43,166 nt of DNA from Chitinophagaceae bacterium (GCA_947466405.1 CANICR010000006.1:1-43166), one strand, 5' to 3'; shown: positions 9,559 through 20,086, counted from the stretch's first letter. Translations and numbers: made by a program. Notes: generated from the sequence alone by a model not told the origin.

Positions 9559-10875
9559 ATGTTTGACTTTACTTTAATAAAATCATTGGGAGTAATAAAT
9601 ATTTTAATATTTATAATAGTAATGCTTTTTGTAAAAAAAAACAATAATGAATCTTTTATAAAATTAATATTATTGACATTTCCATTTATGGGAATAAAAA
9701 TCATCAGTGAATTTTCAGTATTTGATATAATTACGCTAATCTTTATCTTATTTTTTTATAAACCAAAAGTAAATAATATACATATTAACAGGCTCTTTTT
9801 TAAAATGTTTATAATTCTTTTTTCATCAATTACTATAGGCTTATTAATATCTAAATCAAAAATTGATGCTGATAATATTTCTGAATATATTTCACTTGTA
9901 AATATTTTTTTCTTTTCAAAATTAATCATTGATGAATGTATCTATAATATAGATTTTGTAGAAAAAATAATGAACTACTTGAAAATAATGCTTTTAGCAT
10001 CATTTATTTTTCTATTGTGCCAAATATTTTTCGGTGTACAAATATCACTGTCTATTATACAGAATCCCAATATTGTATCATCTGAAGGAATTAGATATCC
10101 AAGTTTCTTATCAGATCCGCAAGTATACTCACAGTACTTAGCAGCACTAAGTTTTCTGTGCTTAATACACGAAAAATTCAATAGAAATAAAATAATTAAC
10201 TATACACTATTGATCAGCTGTATTACAGGTATAATGATTGCTGGCGGAAGGGCTGGATTTATTGGAGTAATAGCAGGGTTCATAATTGTATTACTATTTA
10301 GTAAATTAAAAATAAAGTTTATCATTTTTTTTTTAGCATTAGTAATAGTAACATTAATAATTCAATATCAAGATTACCTAATGATATTCAAAAGAGGAAC
10401 AGATATGAATGATGCATATGACTTTAGATATTCAATATGGTTAGACGCTATGAAAATATTTATACAACAGCCAATTGTTGGTATAGGAATTGGTAATTAT
10501 GCTAAATATGTATCTATTCATAATCCAGATCAAGTTTGGTTAAGGAATAATGAGTATATCCCTTTTGATCATCCAGAAAGTGGTTATTTGAAAATATTAA
10601 CCGAAACAGGTGCTATAGGATTTATTTGCTTTATGATTCTAATAATATACCCCTTAATAAAAGGTATTCAGCAATACTTAATATCTAAAGAAGAAACATT
10701 ACTTTATTTAGTCGCTTCAATTACATCTTGGATTTTTGGATTCTATACTACCTATTCTTTAGGTGATACTAGATTTAAAATTTTAATAGTAACAATTATA
10801 AGTCTATTAATAATAAAAATAAGATTAAAAAATGAAAATATACTAGTTACTAATAAATTGATACAATATGAATAG
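9559..10875 (+). CDS. O-antigen ligase/polymerase-like membrane protein (Wzy/WaaL family)
   Basis: Multi-TM; MIAGGRAGFIGVIAGF, PIVGIGIGNYAKYVSIHN, HPESGYLKILTETGAIGF. Confidence 0.82.
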   Translation: MFDFTLIKSLGVINILIFIIVMLFVKKNNNESFIKLILLTFPFMGIKIISEFSVFDIITLIFILFFYKPKVNNIHINRLFFKMFIILFSSITIGLLISKSKIDADNISEYISLVNIFFFSKLIIDECIYNIDFVEKIMNYLKIMLLASFIFLLCQIFFGVQISLSIIQNPNIVSSEGIRYPSFLSDPQVYSQYLAALSFLCLIHEKFNRNKIINYTLLISCITGIMIAGGRAGFIGVIAGFIIVLLFSKLKIKFIIFFLALVIVTLIIQYQDYLMIFKRGTDMNDAYDFRYSIWLDAMKIFIQQPIVGIGIGNYAKYVSIHNPDQVWLRNNEYIPFDHPESGYLKILTETGAIGFICFMILIIYPLIKGIQQYLISKEETLLYLVASITSWIFGFYTTYSLGDTRFKILIVTIISLLIIKIRLKNENILVTNKLIQYE

Positions 10876-12322
10876 CAATAAATTCATATTGTACTTTTCA
10901 AATAATGTAATTAAAAACAGCTTTTGGGGTGTTGCAACAAATGTTATTCAAAACATTTGCTTTAGTGCTTTTTTTATTATTGTAGCTCGAAATTACACAA
11001 GTGAAGATTTTGGATACTACATAATTTCAAATACAATATATTCATTACTACTTGGATTTTCAACTTTAGGGTTAGGCAATTGGTTTATTAGAGAATTACT
11101 TAATAGTACTGACCGTGAATTATTGATAAATAAATTTTTTAAAATTCAAATAATCATAGGGGTCCTATTTTATTTTATAAATATCATTATTTCTTATTCA
11201 ATTTATACAAATGAAATGATAAGAGTATTATCAATAATAATTGGAATTAATTTAATTTTTGACAATATTATTTATGTTGTAAAGTCAATCAATATTGCAG
11301 ATCTAGATCAAATAAAAACATACTTTTTATCTACACTAGAAGCCGTTATAAAATTTTTAATATCATTATTAATTTTATTAATCCCCGTAAAAATTGAACT
11401 ATTAGTAAGTACACTTCTTATTATAAGAATAATAATATTATTCTCTTTTTTGAGGTATGGTACAAAACAAAAAATTGAATTAAAAAAACTATTAAAAATT
11501 AAAACAGATTTCAAAGAAATCAAAACAATTATTACTTCAAACTGGGCATTTGTTATAATAGCCAGTATTGCAATTATAAACTGGAGAATTGGAAATATAT
11601 TTATATCAAAATATTTAACATTAAAAGATGTAGGATATTATGAGGTGTCATTTAAAATACTATCTATTGCATACATAATCCCAATAGTAATATCCACTAC
11701 CCTATTTCCAGTAATAATAAATGCAGTAAAAGAAAGTAAAGAGAAAACAGTACAGATTTACAAAAAAATATTCACAGCTTATTCTATTTATGGTTTTTTT
11801 ACATTCACGTTTATTTATTCCTTTTCTGATTCATTAATAAATATTCTGTTTGGAAGTAAATTCATTTTAATGAGTCCGTATTGTAAAGAAATGTTTTTAA
11901 TTATGCTTTTTTTTCCTACTGTATATCTTCAGGCAAATTTAATAGTAGCTATCAAAAAAGAAAAAATAGATATGTTATGTAATATCATATCACTTTTATT
12001 AAATATCCTGATATGTTTCATCGGACTTCATTTTTACAAATCAATATCAGTAGTAAACATTGCTATTATTAGTTCATTTGTATTGTTTCATATTATACAA
12101 GATTATGTATTAATTAAAGAGAAGATAACAAATGTAACTCAAGTTCTTTATTTCTATATTATAACAATAGTTGCATTAATAAGCTATATACTGATATCAA
12201 AATCAATAAACCCAGTAATTGCATTTATTATGTTTTGGACAATACTATTTATATATGCAATTGCTATATTAAAAAAAGATAGAGCTCTACTAAAATTAAA
12301 ATCAATAAATATACTTTGTTAA
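10868..12322 (+). CDS. Polysaccharide flippase/oligosaccharide translocase (Wzx/RfbX family)
   Basis: Multi-TM 484 aa; IIVARNYTSEDFGYYIISNTIYSLLLGFSTLGLGNWFIREL; ISKYLTLKDVGYYEVSFKI. Confidence 0.85.
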   Translation: MNSNKFILYFSNNVIKNSFWGVATNVIQNICFSAFFIIVARNYTSEDFGYYIISNTIYSLLLGFSTLGLGNWFIRELLNSTDRELLINKFFKIQIIIGVLFYFINIIISYSIYTNEMIRVLSIIIGINLIFDNIIYVVKSINIADLDQIKTYFLSTLEAVIKFLISLLILLIPVKIELLVSTLLIIRIIILFSFLRYGTKQKIELKKLLKIKTDFKEIKTIITSNWAFVIIASIAIINWRIGNIFISKYLTLKDVGYYEVSFKILSIAYIIPIVISTTLFPVIINAVKESKEKTVQIYKKIFTAYSIYGFFTFTFIYSFSDSLINILFGSKFILMSPYCKEMFLIMLFFPTVYLQANLIVAIKKEKIDMLCNIISLLLNILICFIGLHFYKSISVVNIAIISSFVLFHIIQDYVLIKEKITNVTQVLYFYIITIVALISYILISKSINPVIAFIMFWTILFIYAIAILKKDRALLKLKSINILC

Positions 12323-13479
12323 CAGTAGTATACTATACTAGCACAAATTTCCTTGAGTCATGCATTGAAACGATCCAATGCATTAAAAATGAAGTAAATC
12401 TTCATGTATTAATAGAAATAACTAACCATTCCAAAAAGTCGACAATAGTAAATGTTGAGAATTTAAATAAATATCAACTTATTGAAAATCCCGAAAATAT
12501 TTTAGGAAATACAGAATGGAAAATGCTAGAACCATATTTTAAAGAAACTTCAAGTATTCATTTTGTAGTACACAAGAACAAGAGAAGTTACTCCTTTCAA
12601 ACATTATATGCCAACTACAAGTTAGGAAAATATTTAAAAAAGCTAAATTTCGATATTATTCATTTTGATACAATATCAAATAGATCTATAGGATTATACC
12701 CGATTTTTAAAAATAAAAAAGTAATTATTACACTGCATGATCATGCACCACATTCTGGCGAAAATTCCTGGAAAGAAAATATTGCTAATTTTATATTCTA
12801 TAAAGTGTCAAAAGGATTTATATTTTATTCGAAATATTCTAAAAATCAATTTTTAAAGACTAATAAAAAATTAAGTACTCCATTATATGACATAAAACTG
12901 CAACCATATAGTTATTATCAAAAGAATATATCAAAGGTAAAGATTGATAAAAATAACTTTATCCTTTTTTTTGGAAGATTATCTTACTACAAAGGCATAG
13001 ATATACTTATAGAATCAATTCCATTAATTCTTAAAAATAATCCCACAATAAAATTTATTATTATTGGCAGAAGCGTATATAATTACGTAATAGATAAAAA
13101 TATTTTAAAAAAATATAAAAATAATTTGACTGTCGTTTCAGAATATATGCCAAATGACCAATTGGTTAATTATATAAAAAGCTGTGAATTTATTGTATGT
13201 CCATATAGAGATGCATCTCAAAGCGGAGTATTAATGACAGCAAAGGCAATTGGTAAAATCGTTATTGCCACAAATGTAGGATCATTTAAAGAATACATTA
13301 ATAACGAATTTGATGGTATAATATGTGAGCCGACAATTAATTCATTTTCATACAATGTAAATGAAACTTTAAAATCATTATCCTATAAAATTTTTGAAAA
13401 AAATATAAATAAAGAATATTCTAATAAGGATGGAGAAAGTAATTCAGCTACAATATTGAAAGCATATAATACTATATAA
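12316..13479 (+). CDS. Glycosyltransferase, GT4-like
   Basis: TTG start overlapping the flippase by 7 nt; FILFFGRLSYYKGIDILIESIP, FIIIGRSV, CPYRDASQSGVLMTAKAIGK. Confidence 0.85.
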   Translation: MLTVVYYTSTNFLESCIETIQCIKNEVNLHVLIEITNHSKKSTIVNVENLNKYQLIENPENILGNTEWKMLEPYFKETSSIHFVVHKNKRSYSFQTLYANYKLGKYLKKLNFDIIHFDTISNRSIGLYPIFKNKKVIITLHDHAPHSGENSWKENIANFIFYKVSKGFIFYSKYSKNQFLKTNKKLSTPLYDIKLQPYSYYQKNISKVKIDKNNFILFFGRLSYYKGIDILIESIPLILKNNPTIKFIIIGRSVYNYVIDKNILKKYKNNLTVVSEYMPNDQLVNYIKSCEFIVCPYRDASQSGVLMTAKAIGKIVIATNVGSFKEYINNEFDGIICEPTINSFSYNVNETLKSLSYKIFEKNINKEYSNKDGESNSATILKAYNTI

Positions 13480-13483
13480 ATAA

Positions 13484-14632
13484 ATGAAAATATTATTACT
13501 TGTTCCAGGTCTTCCTTTAAACCTTGAAAATATTAAAGGAGGAGTAAATTCAGCAACTTTAAATCTACTTGAAGGGTGTAAAATATTTGATATTAACATT
13601 CAAGTAATTTCATTTACAAATGAAGTGAAAAATAAAATAACTATACCCTTTTCATCAAAAATAAATATTATATATATACCTGAAGGTCGATTTAATTATC
13701 ATGCTTTGAATTATTTATTAATTGTTCCATTTAAATTAAGAAATCAAATTAAAATCATTAAACCTGATTTAATACATTTTGAAGTGGGGAATTCATTTAT
13801 GTTGTCAAAATTATTTGGAATATACAAAACAAAGTATTTATTAACTATACATGGCATGTCATATGATGAAGCAAAACATAAAATTAAAATTAAGGATAAA
13901 ATTATTTGGTATTTTAATGGTCTTATTCAAAATATAATGTATCCAAAATATATCATTCATTTGTCGAATTTTTCAAAAAAGAAATTCGATTGTATGAAAA
14001 ACCAAATTTTTGATATTATCCCAAATGCTGTACCTGATAAATATTTCAACATACCTATAAAAACAAAAACAGATAACAATTTATTGTACATTGGATTAAT
14101 TGATGTTAATAAAAATATTTTGCATTTATTAAAAAGCTTAAAAGACTTAATCTCTAAAGGATATAAATACACTTTAAATATTGTTGGAGATTTTTACAGT
14201 AAAAAATATAAAAATATCATATCAGCTTATATCTATGATAATGATTTAGATAATTACATACATTTTAATGGCTGGGTATCAAAAAGTGAATTAATACCAT
14301 TCATCCAAAAATCAGATATACTAGTTGTATGTTCAATGCACGAATCTCTACCAATGGTAATTGCTGAATGTATGTCATCAGGTAAAGTAGTGATTGCAAG
14401 TGACGTAGGTGGTATCCCTGAAATGATAAAAGACAATGAAACAGGTTTTCTATTTTCATTAAATCATGAAAATGAATTAACTGAAAAATTAATAATGCTA
14501 TATGATAACAATATTACTTGTAATAAAATTGCTAATAATGCCAGAAAGCATGGATATAAATATTATAATACAAATATTGTAGCTAAAAAAACAATTGATT
14601 TCTATAAACTCATAATTAATGACCAGTATTAA
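13484..14632 (+). CDS. Glycosyltransferase family 4
   Basis: LLYIGLIDVNKNILHLLKSL, NIVGDFYSKKY, LVVCSMHESLPMVIAECMSSGKVVIASDVGGIPEMIKD. Confidence 0.9.
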   Translation: MKILLLVPGLPLNLENIKGGVNSATLNLLEGCKIFDINIQVISFTNEVKNKITIPFSSKINIIYIPEGRFNYHALNYLLIVPFKLRNQIKIIKPDLIHFEVGNSFMLSKLFGIYKTKYLLTIHGMSYDEAKHKIKIKDKIIWYFNGLIQNIMYPKYIIHLSNFSKKKFDCMKNQIFDIIPNAVPDKYFNIPIKTKTDNNLLYIGLIDVNKNILHLLKSLKDLISKGYKYTLNIVGDFYSKKYKNIISAYIYDNDLDNYIHFNGWVSKSELIPFIQKSDILVVCSMHESLPMVIAECMSSGKVVIASDVGGIPEMIKDNETGFLFSLNHENELTEKLIMLYDNNITCNKIANNARKHGYKYYNTNIVAKKTIDFYKLIINDQY

Positions 14633-15368
14633 TAAAAGATTCTATTTTTTTAATGTTAATGATACGTGGTTTAAATGTATAAATACTTGGAGTGACATTT
14701 TTAGATTAAAATCTTATTCTTTTATAAAAAATAAATGTTTTTGTAAATATTGCTTAACAGAGATAAATTACACAATTGAAATAGATTTACTAGAAGATAT
14801 AAATTCAATTTTACAAAAATTCAGGAATTCACTCAAACAAGAAATTAAAAAAGCAAATAAAATTGGAATTGTTTGTGAATATAAAAAAGATATAGACACA
14901 TTCTTACCATTTTTTAATGAGTTTGCTAAAAATAAACACATATACCAACCTCCTAAAAAGACTATACAATCTATAGGAATGAATATAATGACAACCTTTG
15001 CATATTATGAAGAAAAATTAATAGTTGCTCATAGCTATATTATAGATAAAGAAATTGGCATTGCAAGACTCTTTCAATCAGCTTCTAGTAGATTAGAAGA
15101 AAATTCCAATAAACAAATAATTAGTTGTGCGAATAAATTACTTACAAAAAATGATATAATATATTTCAAAGAATCGGGATATAAAATTTATGATTTGGGC
15201 GGTTATGCATTAAATACTTCTAACAAAAGTCTACAGGGAATAAATGAATTCAAACTTTCATTTGGCGGAAAAATTACAGTACTTTATTCTTGTTATACAT
15301 ACATTTATTTTCTCCTTAAAAAAATAACAGAAATTTTAGATAGAAGATATACTATCTCTAAAAAGTAA
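14619..15368 (+). CDS. FemAB/GNAT-like acyl- or aminoacyltransferase-fold protein
   Basis: LRQEIKKA-like segment (FRNSLKQEIKKANKIGI), IAHSYIIDKEIGIARLFQSAS, GYKIYDLGGYALNTSNKSLQGINEFKLSFGGKI, resembling the end of FemAB/GNAT-type proteins in polysaccharide loci. Confidence 0.55.
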   Translation: MTSINKRFYFFNVNDTWFKCINTWSDIFRLKSYSFIKNKCFCKYCLTEINYTIEIDLLEDINSILQKFRNSLKQEIKKANKIGIVCEYKKDIDTFLPFFNEFAKNKHIYQPPKKTIQSIGMNIMTTFAYYEEKLIVAHSYIIDKEIGIARLFQSASSRLEENSNKQIISCANKLLTKNDIIYFKESGYKIYDLGGYALNTSNKSLQGINEFKLSFGGKITVLYSCYTYIYFLLKKITEILDRRYTISKK

Positions 15369-15411
15369 AAATTCGAAATCATATATTACCTACCAATTAA
15401 AATACTAATCT

Positions 15412-15432
15412 ATAATGATAATAATCATTATA
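15412..15432. repeat. Perfect inverted repeat TATAATGAT-ata-ATCATTATA in the largest gap of the EPS operon
   Basis: 9-bp arms 15412-15420 / 15424-15432, 3-nt spacer, in the 154-bp gap between the FemAB-like and CapK-like genes. Confidence 0.6.
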
Positions 15433-15522
15433 ACGGGCTACAAAATCTAATAGCTTTACACAATAGATAATAAGATATTCTTGATAGATAAGTAATATTA
15501 ACGCTTTAAGTTATTAATTATA

Positions 15523-16791
15523 ATGAACAATATTGTAAAATATTTTGCGAAAAACAACTTAATAACTAAGCAAATTGAAAATTACATATCAGAATCTGAT
15601 CAATTGGATAAACAAACAATTTTAACCAATTACAATAAAATATTCATAAAAACATTTAGAAAAGCATATAGAGATTCTAACTTTTATAATAACCTCTATA
15701 GAAAATATGATATTAAATTAAATGATATCAATGATATCAGCGATTTATACAAACTACCAATCATTAATAGAGACTCTATAAAGAATGAAGAAAATAATAT
15801 TTACGCTGGATTGAGATTTCTTAAATTAAAGGCTTTAACAAGCGGGACATCAGGTTCTCCGTTGACAGTTTACAGATCACCTATCAGTATTAATTACGAA
15901 TCAGCTTACGTAAGATATTTCCGTCTATTGCATGGATTTAAAAATGGAGAGCCATTAGTTTCAATAAGAGGAAAGTTAGATAAAAATAAACTTTTTGAAT
16001 ATTCAAAAATATCGAATACTCTATATCTATCTAGTCCTAATATTAATTCAAAAAATATAGATCAGTATTATAGATTAATAAAAGAATTAAAGCCTAAAGC
16101 AATTGAAGCTTTTCCAAGCTATTTATTCAAGTTATATAATGAATTATCAAAGAAAGATTTATCAATAAATATACCACTTGCATTTACATCATCAGAAATG
16201 TTGTACGAATTTCAAAGAGAAAAAATTGAGCCTTATTTTAAAACAAAAATATATGATTGGTATGGCAATGTAGAAAGAACAATCGGATTAGTACAAAATA
16301 AAGAAAAGAAGTACACCCCTCTTCCATTTTATTCTATTAATGAATTTGAAAACGATAAAGTGATTACAACATCCTTAAATAATATTCACTTCCCTTTAAT
16401 CAGATATCAAGTAGATGATGTAATTAAAGTAAATAAAAACGATTTTATAAGCAACATAATATCACCTGAAATAATAAGTATCAAAGGTAGAATTGGCGAA
16501 ACAATAGATTTAAAAGATGGAGGAAAAGTGGGTTGTATTGATCATGCGTTTAAAGGAATTAATCATTTAGAACAGGCTCAAATATATCAAAAATGTATAG
16601 AAGAAGTGTTGATTATAAAACTAGTAGTTCATGAAGCATTTAATAAAATTGAAGAGAATAAGCTGAGATCTAATTTGATCAATATGTTAGGGGATGAAAT
16701 TGACATTGAATTTATCTATTGCGCATTAAATGAATTGATATTTTTTAAAAATGAAAAATTTAGGTTAATCATAAAAGGTGAAAACTATTAA
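15523..16791 (+). CDS. CapK/PaaK-like adenylate-forming enzyme (phenylacetate-CoA ligase family)
   Basis: LKALTSGTSGSPLTVYRSPISI (AMP-binding P-loop), AIEAFPSYLFKLYNEL, TSSEMLYEFQREKIEPYFKTKIYDWYGNVERTIGL, FPLIRYQVDDVIKV. Confidence 0.85.
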   Translation: MNNIVKYFAKNNLITKQIENYISESDQLDKQTILTNYNKIFIKTFRKAYRDSNFYNNLYRKYDIKLNDINDISDLYKLPIINRDSIKNEENNIYAGLRFLKLKALTSGTSGSPLTVYRSPISINYESAYVRYFRLLHGFKNGEPLVSIRGKLDKNKLFEYSKISNTLYLSSPNINSKNIDQYYRLIKELKPKAIEAFPSYLFKLYNELSKKDLSINIPLAFTSSEMLYEFQREKIEPYFKTKIYDWYGNVERTIGLVQNKEKKYTPLPFYSINEFENDKVITTSLNNIHFPLIRYQVDDVIKVNKNDFISNIISPEIISIKGRIGETIDLKDGGKVGCIDHAFKGINHLEQAQIYQKCIEEVLIIKLVVHEAFNKIEENKLRSNLINMLGDEIDIEFIYCALNELIFFKNEKFRLIIKGENY

Positions 16792-16795
16792 ATAA

Positions 16796-17863
16796 TTGAA
16801 ATATAAAAATAATATACAAATATTGATGGTAGGCCCAATTACTCCACCGGCTGGTGGCATTAGTATACATATTGAAAGATTAGTCAGCTTATTACAACAC
16901 GAATTTATATTTGATTATATAGACGAAGCAAGGACTATTAAAAAAGAATATTTCAATATTCGAGAGTTAAACGTTTTTAAATACATAAAGAAATTTAAAA
17001 ATGCTGATCTAATTTACATTCACAGTGGTAATAAGTTTTTAAAAAAAATACACATCCTAATTGGCAAAGCATTTAATAAAAAAATTATCATTACGTTTCA
17101 TGGATTTGGAAACATTAATAATTATTTAGTAAAGCCATTAGATAAAATAATTTATAGATTAGCCAATAAGATCATTGTTGTTAATAATGAAATTGCAGAA
17201 ATATTAAAATTACCAAAAAACAAGTATCTATTAAGGCCTGCATTTCTACCTCCTATAATGAGCAAAGAAACGTTATTACCAGAATATTTAATTAATAGGA
17301 TTAACGAAGCAAAGTCAAACAATAAACTTATTATATGTTCAAATGCATCCAGGCTAAATATTTTCAATAACCAAGATTTATATGGGCTTGACATGTGTAT
17401 TCAGTTATCGTTACAACTACGTGATATAGGTGAAAAGTTCTTATTTGTATTTAATGTCTCTTCTTTAGATGAAGGGTATGAATTGTATAAAAATGCAGAA
17501 GAAACTATACTTAAAGCAAAATTATGCGATCATTTCATTTTAATAAATGAAAATATATCTTTTGTAAAATTAATCGAATCAGCAAATATAGTATTAAGAA
17601 CAACTAATACAGATGGTGATGCAATTTCCGTTAGAGAAGCACTTTATTTGAATAAAATAGTCTTTGCCTCAGATATTGTTGAAAGACCAAATGGCACTTT
17701 ATTGTTTAAAAATAGAAATCATGAAGATTTGTTCAGAAAAATAATGGAACATCTTATCAATATAAAAAATAAAATAATAAATAAAGAGGAAACGAATGCA
17801 CAATTTATTGAACATAAAATATTTTACAAAACACTAATCGAAAAAACAATATTCAGTAGCTAA
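16796..17863 (+). CDS. Glycosyltransferase (GT-B-like)
   Basis: TTG start; QILMVGPITPPAGGISIHIERL, IITFHGFGN, ANIVLRTTNTDGDAISVREALYLNKIVFASD. Confidence 0.75.
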   Translation: MKYKNNIQILMVGPITPPAGGISIHIERLVSLLQHEFIFDYIDEARTIKKEYFNIRELNVFKYIKKFKNADLIYIHSGNKFLKKIHILIGKAFNKKIIITFHGFGNINNYLVKPLDKIIYRLANKIIVVNNEIAEILKLPKNKYLLRPAFLPPIMSKETLLPEYLINRINEAKSNNKLIICSNASRLNIFNNQDLYGLDMCIQLSLQLRDIGEKFLFVFNVSSLDEGYELYKNAEETILKAKLCDHFILINENISFVKLIESANIVLRTTNTDGDAISVREALYLNKIVFASDIVERPNGTLLFKNRNHEDLFRKIMEHLINIKNKIINKEETNAQFIEHKIFYKTLIEKTIFSS

Positions 17864-17877
17864 TAATTTCTCAATAA

Positions 17878-19050
17878 ATGGAAATTGATATTATAAATAA
17901 ATCTTTTGAAAAATTAAAGGAGTACTGCGAAAAATCAGCATTTGAAGGATATGATCCCTATGATGGTTTAAATAGTGAAATACTGAGCAATTTTATTTTT
18001 TTTAAGAAAAGTCATTTTTTTAGATTGTGCTGGATTCAATTATTTAAAAAATTACCAATTAATTTCAGAAATATTGCATTAATAAAAAAAGATATTAACC
18101 CAAAAGCTATGGGTATATTCCTATCGGCCTATTGCGAAATATACAAGAATAATAAAAGCGATGACACTTTAAATAAAGTCAATTTCTTTATAGAAAAAAT
18201 ATACTTATTAAAAAACAAAAATTATTCTGGGGCTTGTTGGGGGTATAATTTCGATTGGCAATCAAGGGCTTTTTTTCAACCAAAAAACACTCCCAATATT
18301 GTCACCTCCTCTTTTATTGCAAATTCATTATTAGATGCGTATAATATTACAGGCGATAATAAATTACTAGATGTTGCTAGAAGTACTTGTGACTTTATAA
18401 TAAAAGATTTAAACATAAACGAAGACAAATATGGTAATAAAGCCTTTTCTTATTCACCGCTAGATAAAAGTATTGTATACAATGCTTCTCTACTAGGCGC
18501 TAGGCTTCTATCTAGAGTATACTCAATCACTCAAGAAAATATTTTATATGATTTTTCAAAATCAGCAGTTGATTATTGTTGTAATATGCAAAATAAAAAC
18601 GGATCATGGACATATGGGAAATTGCCATTTCATCAGTGGATAGATAATTTTCATACAGGATACAACTTAGAATGCATATCAGATTATACAAATTATACTC
18701 AAGATAATTCTGTTAGTAAAAATTTATCAAATGGGTTTGATTATTATATCAATACTTTTTTTTTAAAAGATGGAAAATGTAAATATTATAGTAATAAGAT
18801 CTACCCTATAGATATTCATGCTCCTGCACAATTAATAATTACGTTGAATAAACTAAAGAAATTAGATGCTTATAAAGACACAGTTGACAATGTGATAAAA
18901 TGGACTATAAAAAACATGCAGTCTAAAAAAGGTTTTTTTTATTACCAAGTAAATAAAATAATAACTAACAAAATACCATACATGCGTTGGTCTCAAGCAT
19001 GGATGCTATATTCATTGAGCATATATTTTAATCATTTAAATAAAACATAA
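17878..19050 (+). CDS. Uncharacterised polysaccharide-locus protein with probable (alpha/alpha)6-toroid fold
   Basis: Repeated helix pairs with W/G motifs (SGACWGYNFDWQSRAFF, VTSSFIANSLLDAYNITGDNKLLDVARSTCDFI, NGSWTYGKLPFHQWIDNFHTGYNLECI, PYMRWSQAWMLYSLS), resembling terpene-cyclase/glycosidase toroid proteins. Confidence 0.6.
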   Translation: MEIDIINKSFEKLKEYCEKSAFEGYDPYDGLNSEILSNFIFFKKSHFFRLCWIQLFKKLPINFRNIALIKKDINPKAMGIFLSAYCEIYKNNKSDDTLNKVNFFIEKIYLLKNKNYSGACWGYNFDWQSRAFFQPKNTPNIVTSSFIANSLLDAYNITGDNKLLDVARSTCDFIIKDLNINEDKYGNKAFSYSPLDKSIVYNASLLGARLLSRVYSITQENILYDFSKSAVDYCCNMQNKNGSWTYGKLPFHQWIDNFHTGYNLECISDYTNYTQDNSVSKNLSNGFDYYINTFFLKDGKCKYYSNKIYPIDIHAPAQLIITLNKLKKLDAYKDTVDNVIKWTIKNMQSKKGFFYYQVNKIITNKIPYMRWSQAWMLYSLSIYFNHLNKT

Positions 19051-19057
19051 TTAAATA

Positions 19058-20086
19058 ATGAAAATTTGGTTTGACATATCTAATTCCCCTCACATTAATA
19101 TGTTTTATGACCTGATCAAAGATTTAGAATCAGAAGGACATGAAATAATAATAACATCAAGGCCTTTAGCTAATACTATCGAATTATTAGAACAAAAAAA
19201 GCTTAAACATACTAGTATTGGAAAACATTATGGAAAAAGTTTTATAAATAAAATTATTGGATTTCCAATTCGTGTGATACAACTAATAAAATATTTAAAA
19301 GTACGAAAACCAGATATTGCTATTTCACAAAGTTCTTTTCATTCACCTATAACTGCAAAAATACTTGGTATTCCTTCCATATATACTAATGACAATGAAC
19401 ATGCCTTAGGAAATAAACCATCATTCTTTTTTGCAACACAAATATTAATACCTGAAAATTTATCCATTAAAAATATAAGTTCCATCTTTTTAAAAAAAAA
19501 TAAAATACTTAAATACCCAGGAATAAAAGAAGGAATGTATTTATGGAAAATCGGAAATAAAATAAATAACATTAGGAATAAAAATGTCGACTCTGTAAAT
19601 AAAATATTTATTAGACCTGAACCACAAACAGCACAATATTATAAAGGGAAAATAAACTTTTTAGATGATACTATTATTGCACTTCAAGATAAATATGAAA
19701 TAATACTATTGCCTAGAGATGAAAAACAACAAAAACATTATAAAAATGATATTTTTAAAAATATTATTGTAAATGAAAAAGCAATAGATTTTGAAGAAAT
19801 CGCAAAATCATGCCAATTGTTTATAGGCGCTGGGGGTTCTATGACTAGAGAGTTAGCTATTTTAGGTATTCCAACTATATCTGTATATCAAGACAAATTA
19901 TTAGAAGTAGATAAATATTTAATATCTAATAATATCATGTCATACATTCCTATGTTGACTGCCAACAAAGTTCAGAACGTAATTCTATTTCATAAACAAA
20001 AAAAACCTTCAATCGAATTAATGACTAAAGGTGAACAAGCATATGGAATTTTTAAAAAAGAAATATTAAAATACAATGTATCATGA
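19058..20086 (+). CDS. DUF354 family protein (GT-B-like fold, predicted)
   Basis: MKIWFDISNSPHINMFYDLIKDLESEGHEIIITSRPLANTIELLE..., FIGAGGSMTRELAILGIPTISVYQ. Confidence 0.85.
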   Translation: MKIWFDISNSPHINMFYDLIKDLESEGHEIIITSRPLANTIELLEQKKLKHTSIGKHYGKSFINKIIGFPIRVIQLIKYLKVRKPDIAISQSSFHSPITAKILGIPSIYTNDNEHALGNKPSFFFATQILIPENLSIKNISSIFLKKNKILKYPGIKEGMYLWKIGNKINNIRNKNVDSVNKIFIRPEPQTAQYYKGKINFLDDTIIALQDKYEIILLPRDEKQQKHYKNDIFKNIIVNEKAIDFEEIAKSCQLFIGAGGSMTRELAILGIPTISVYQDKLLEVDKYLISNNIMSYIPMLTANKVQNVILFHKQKKPSIELMTKGEQAYGIFKKEILKYNVS

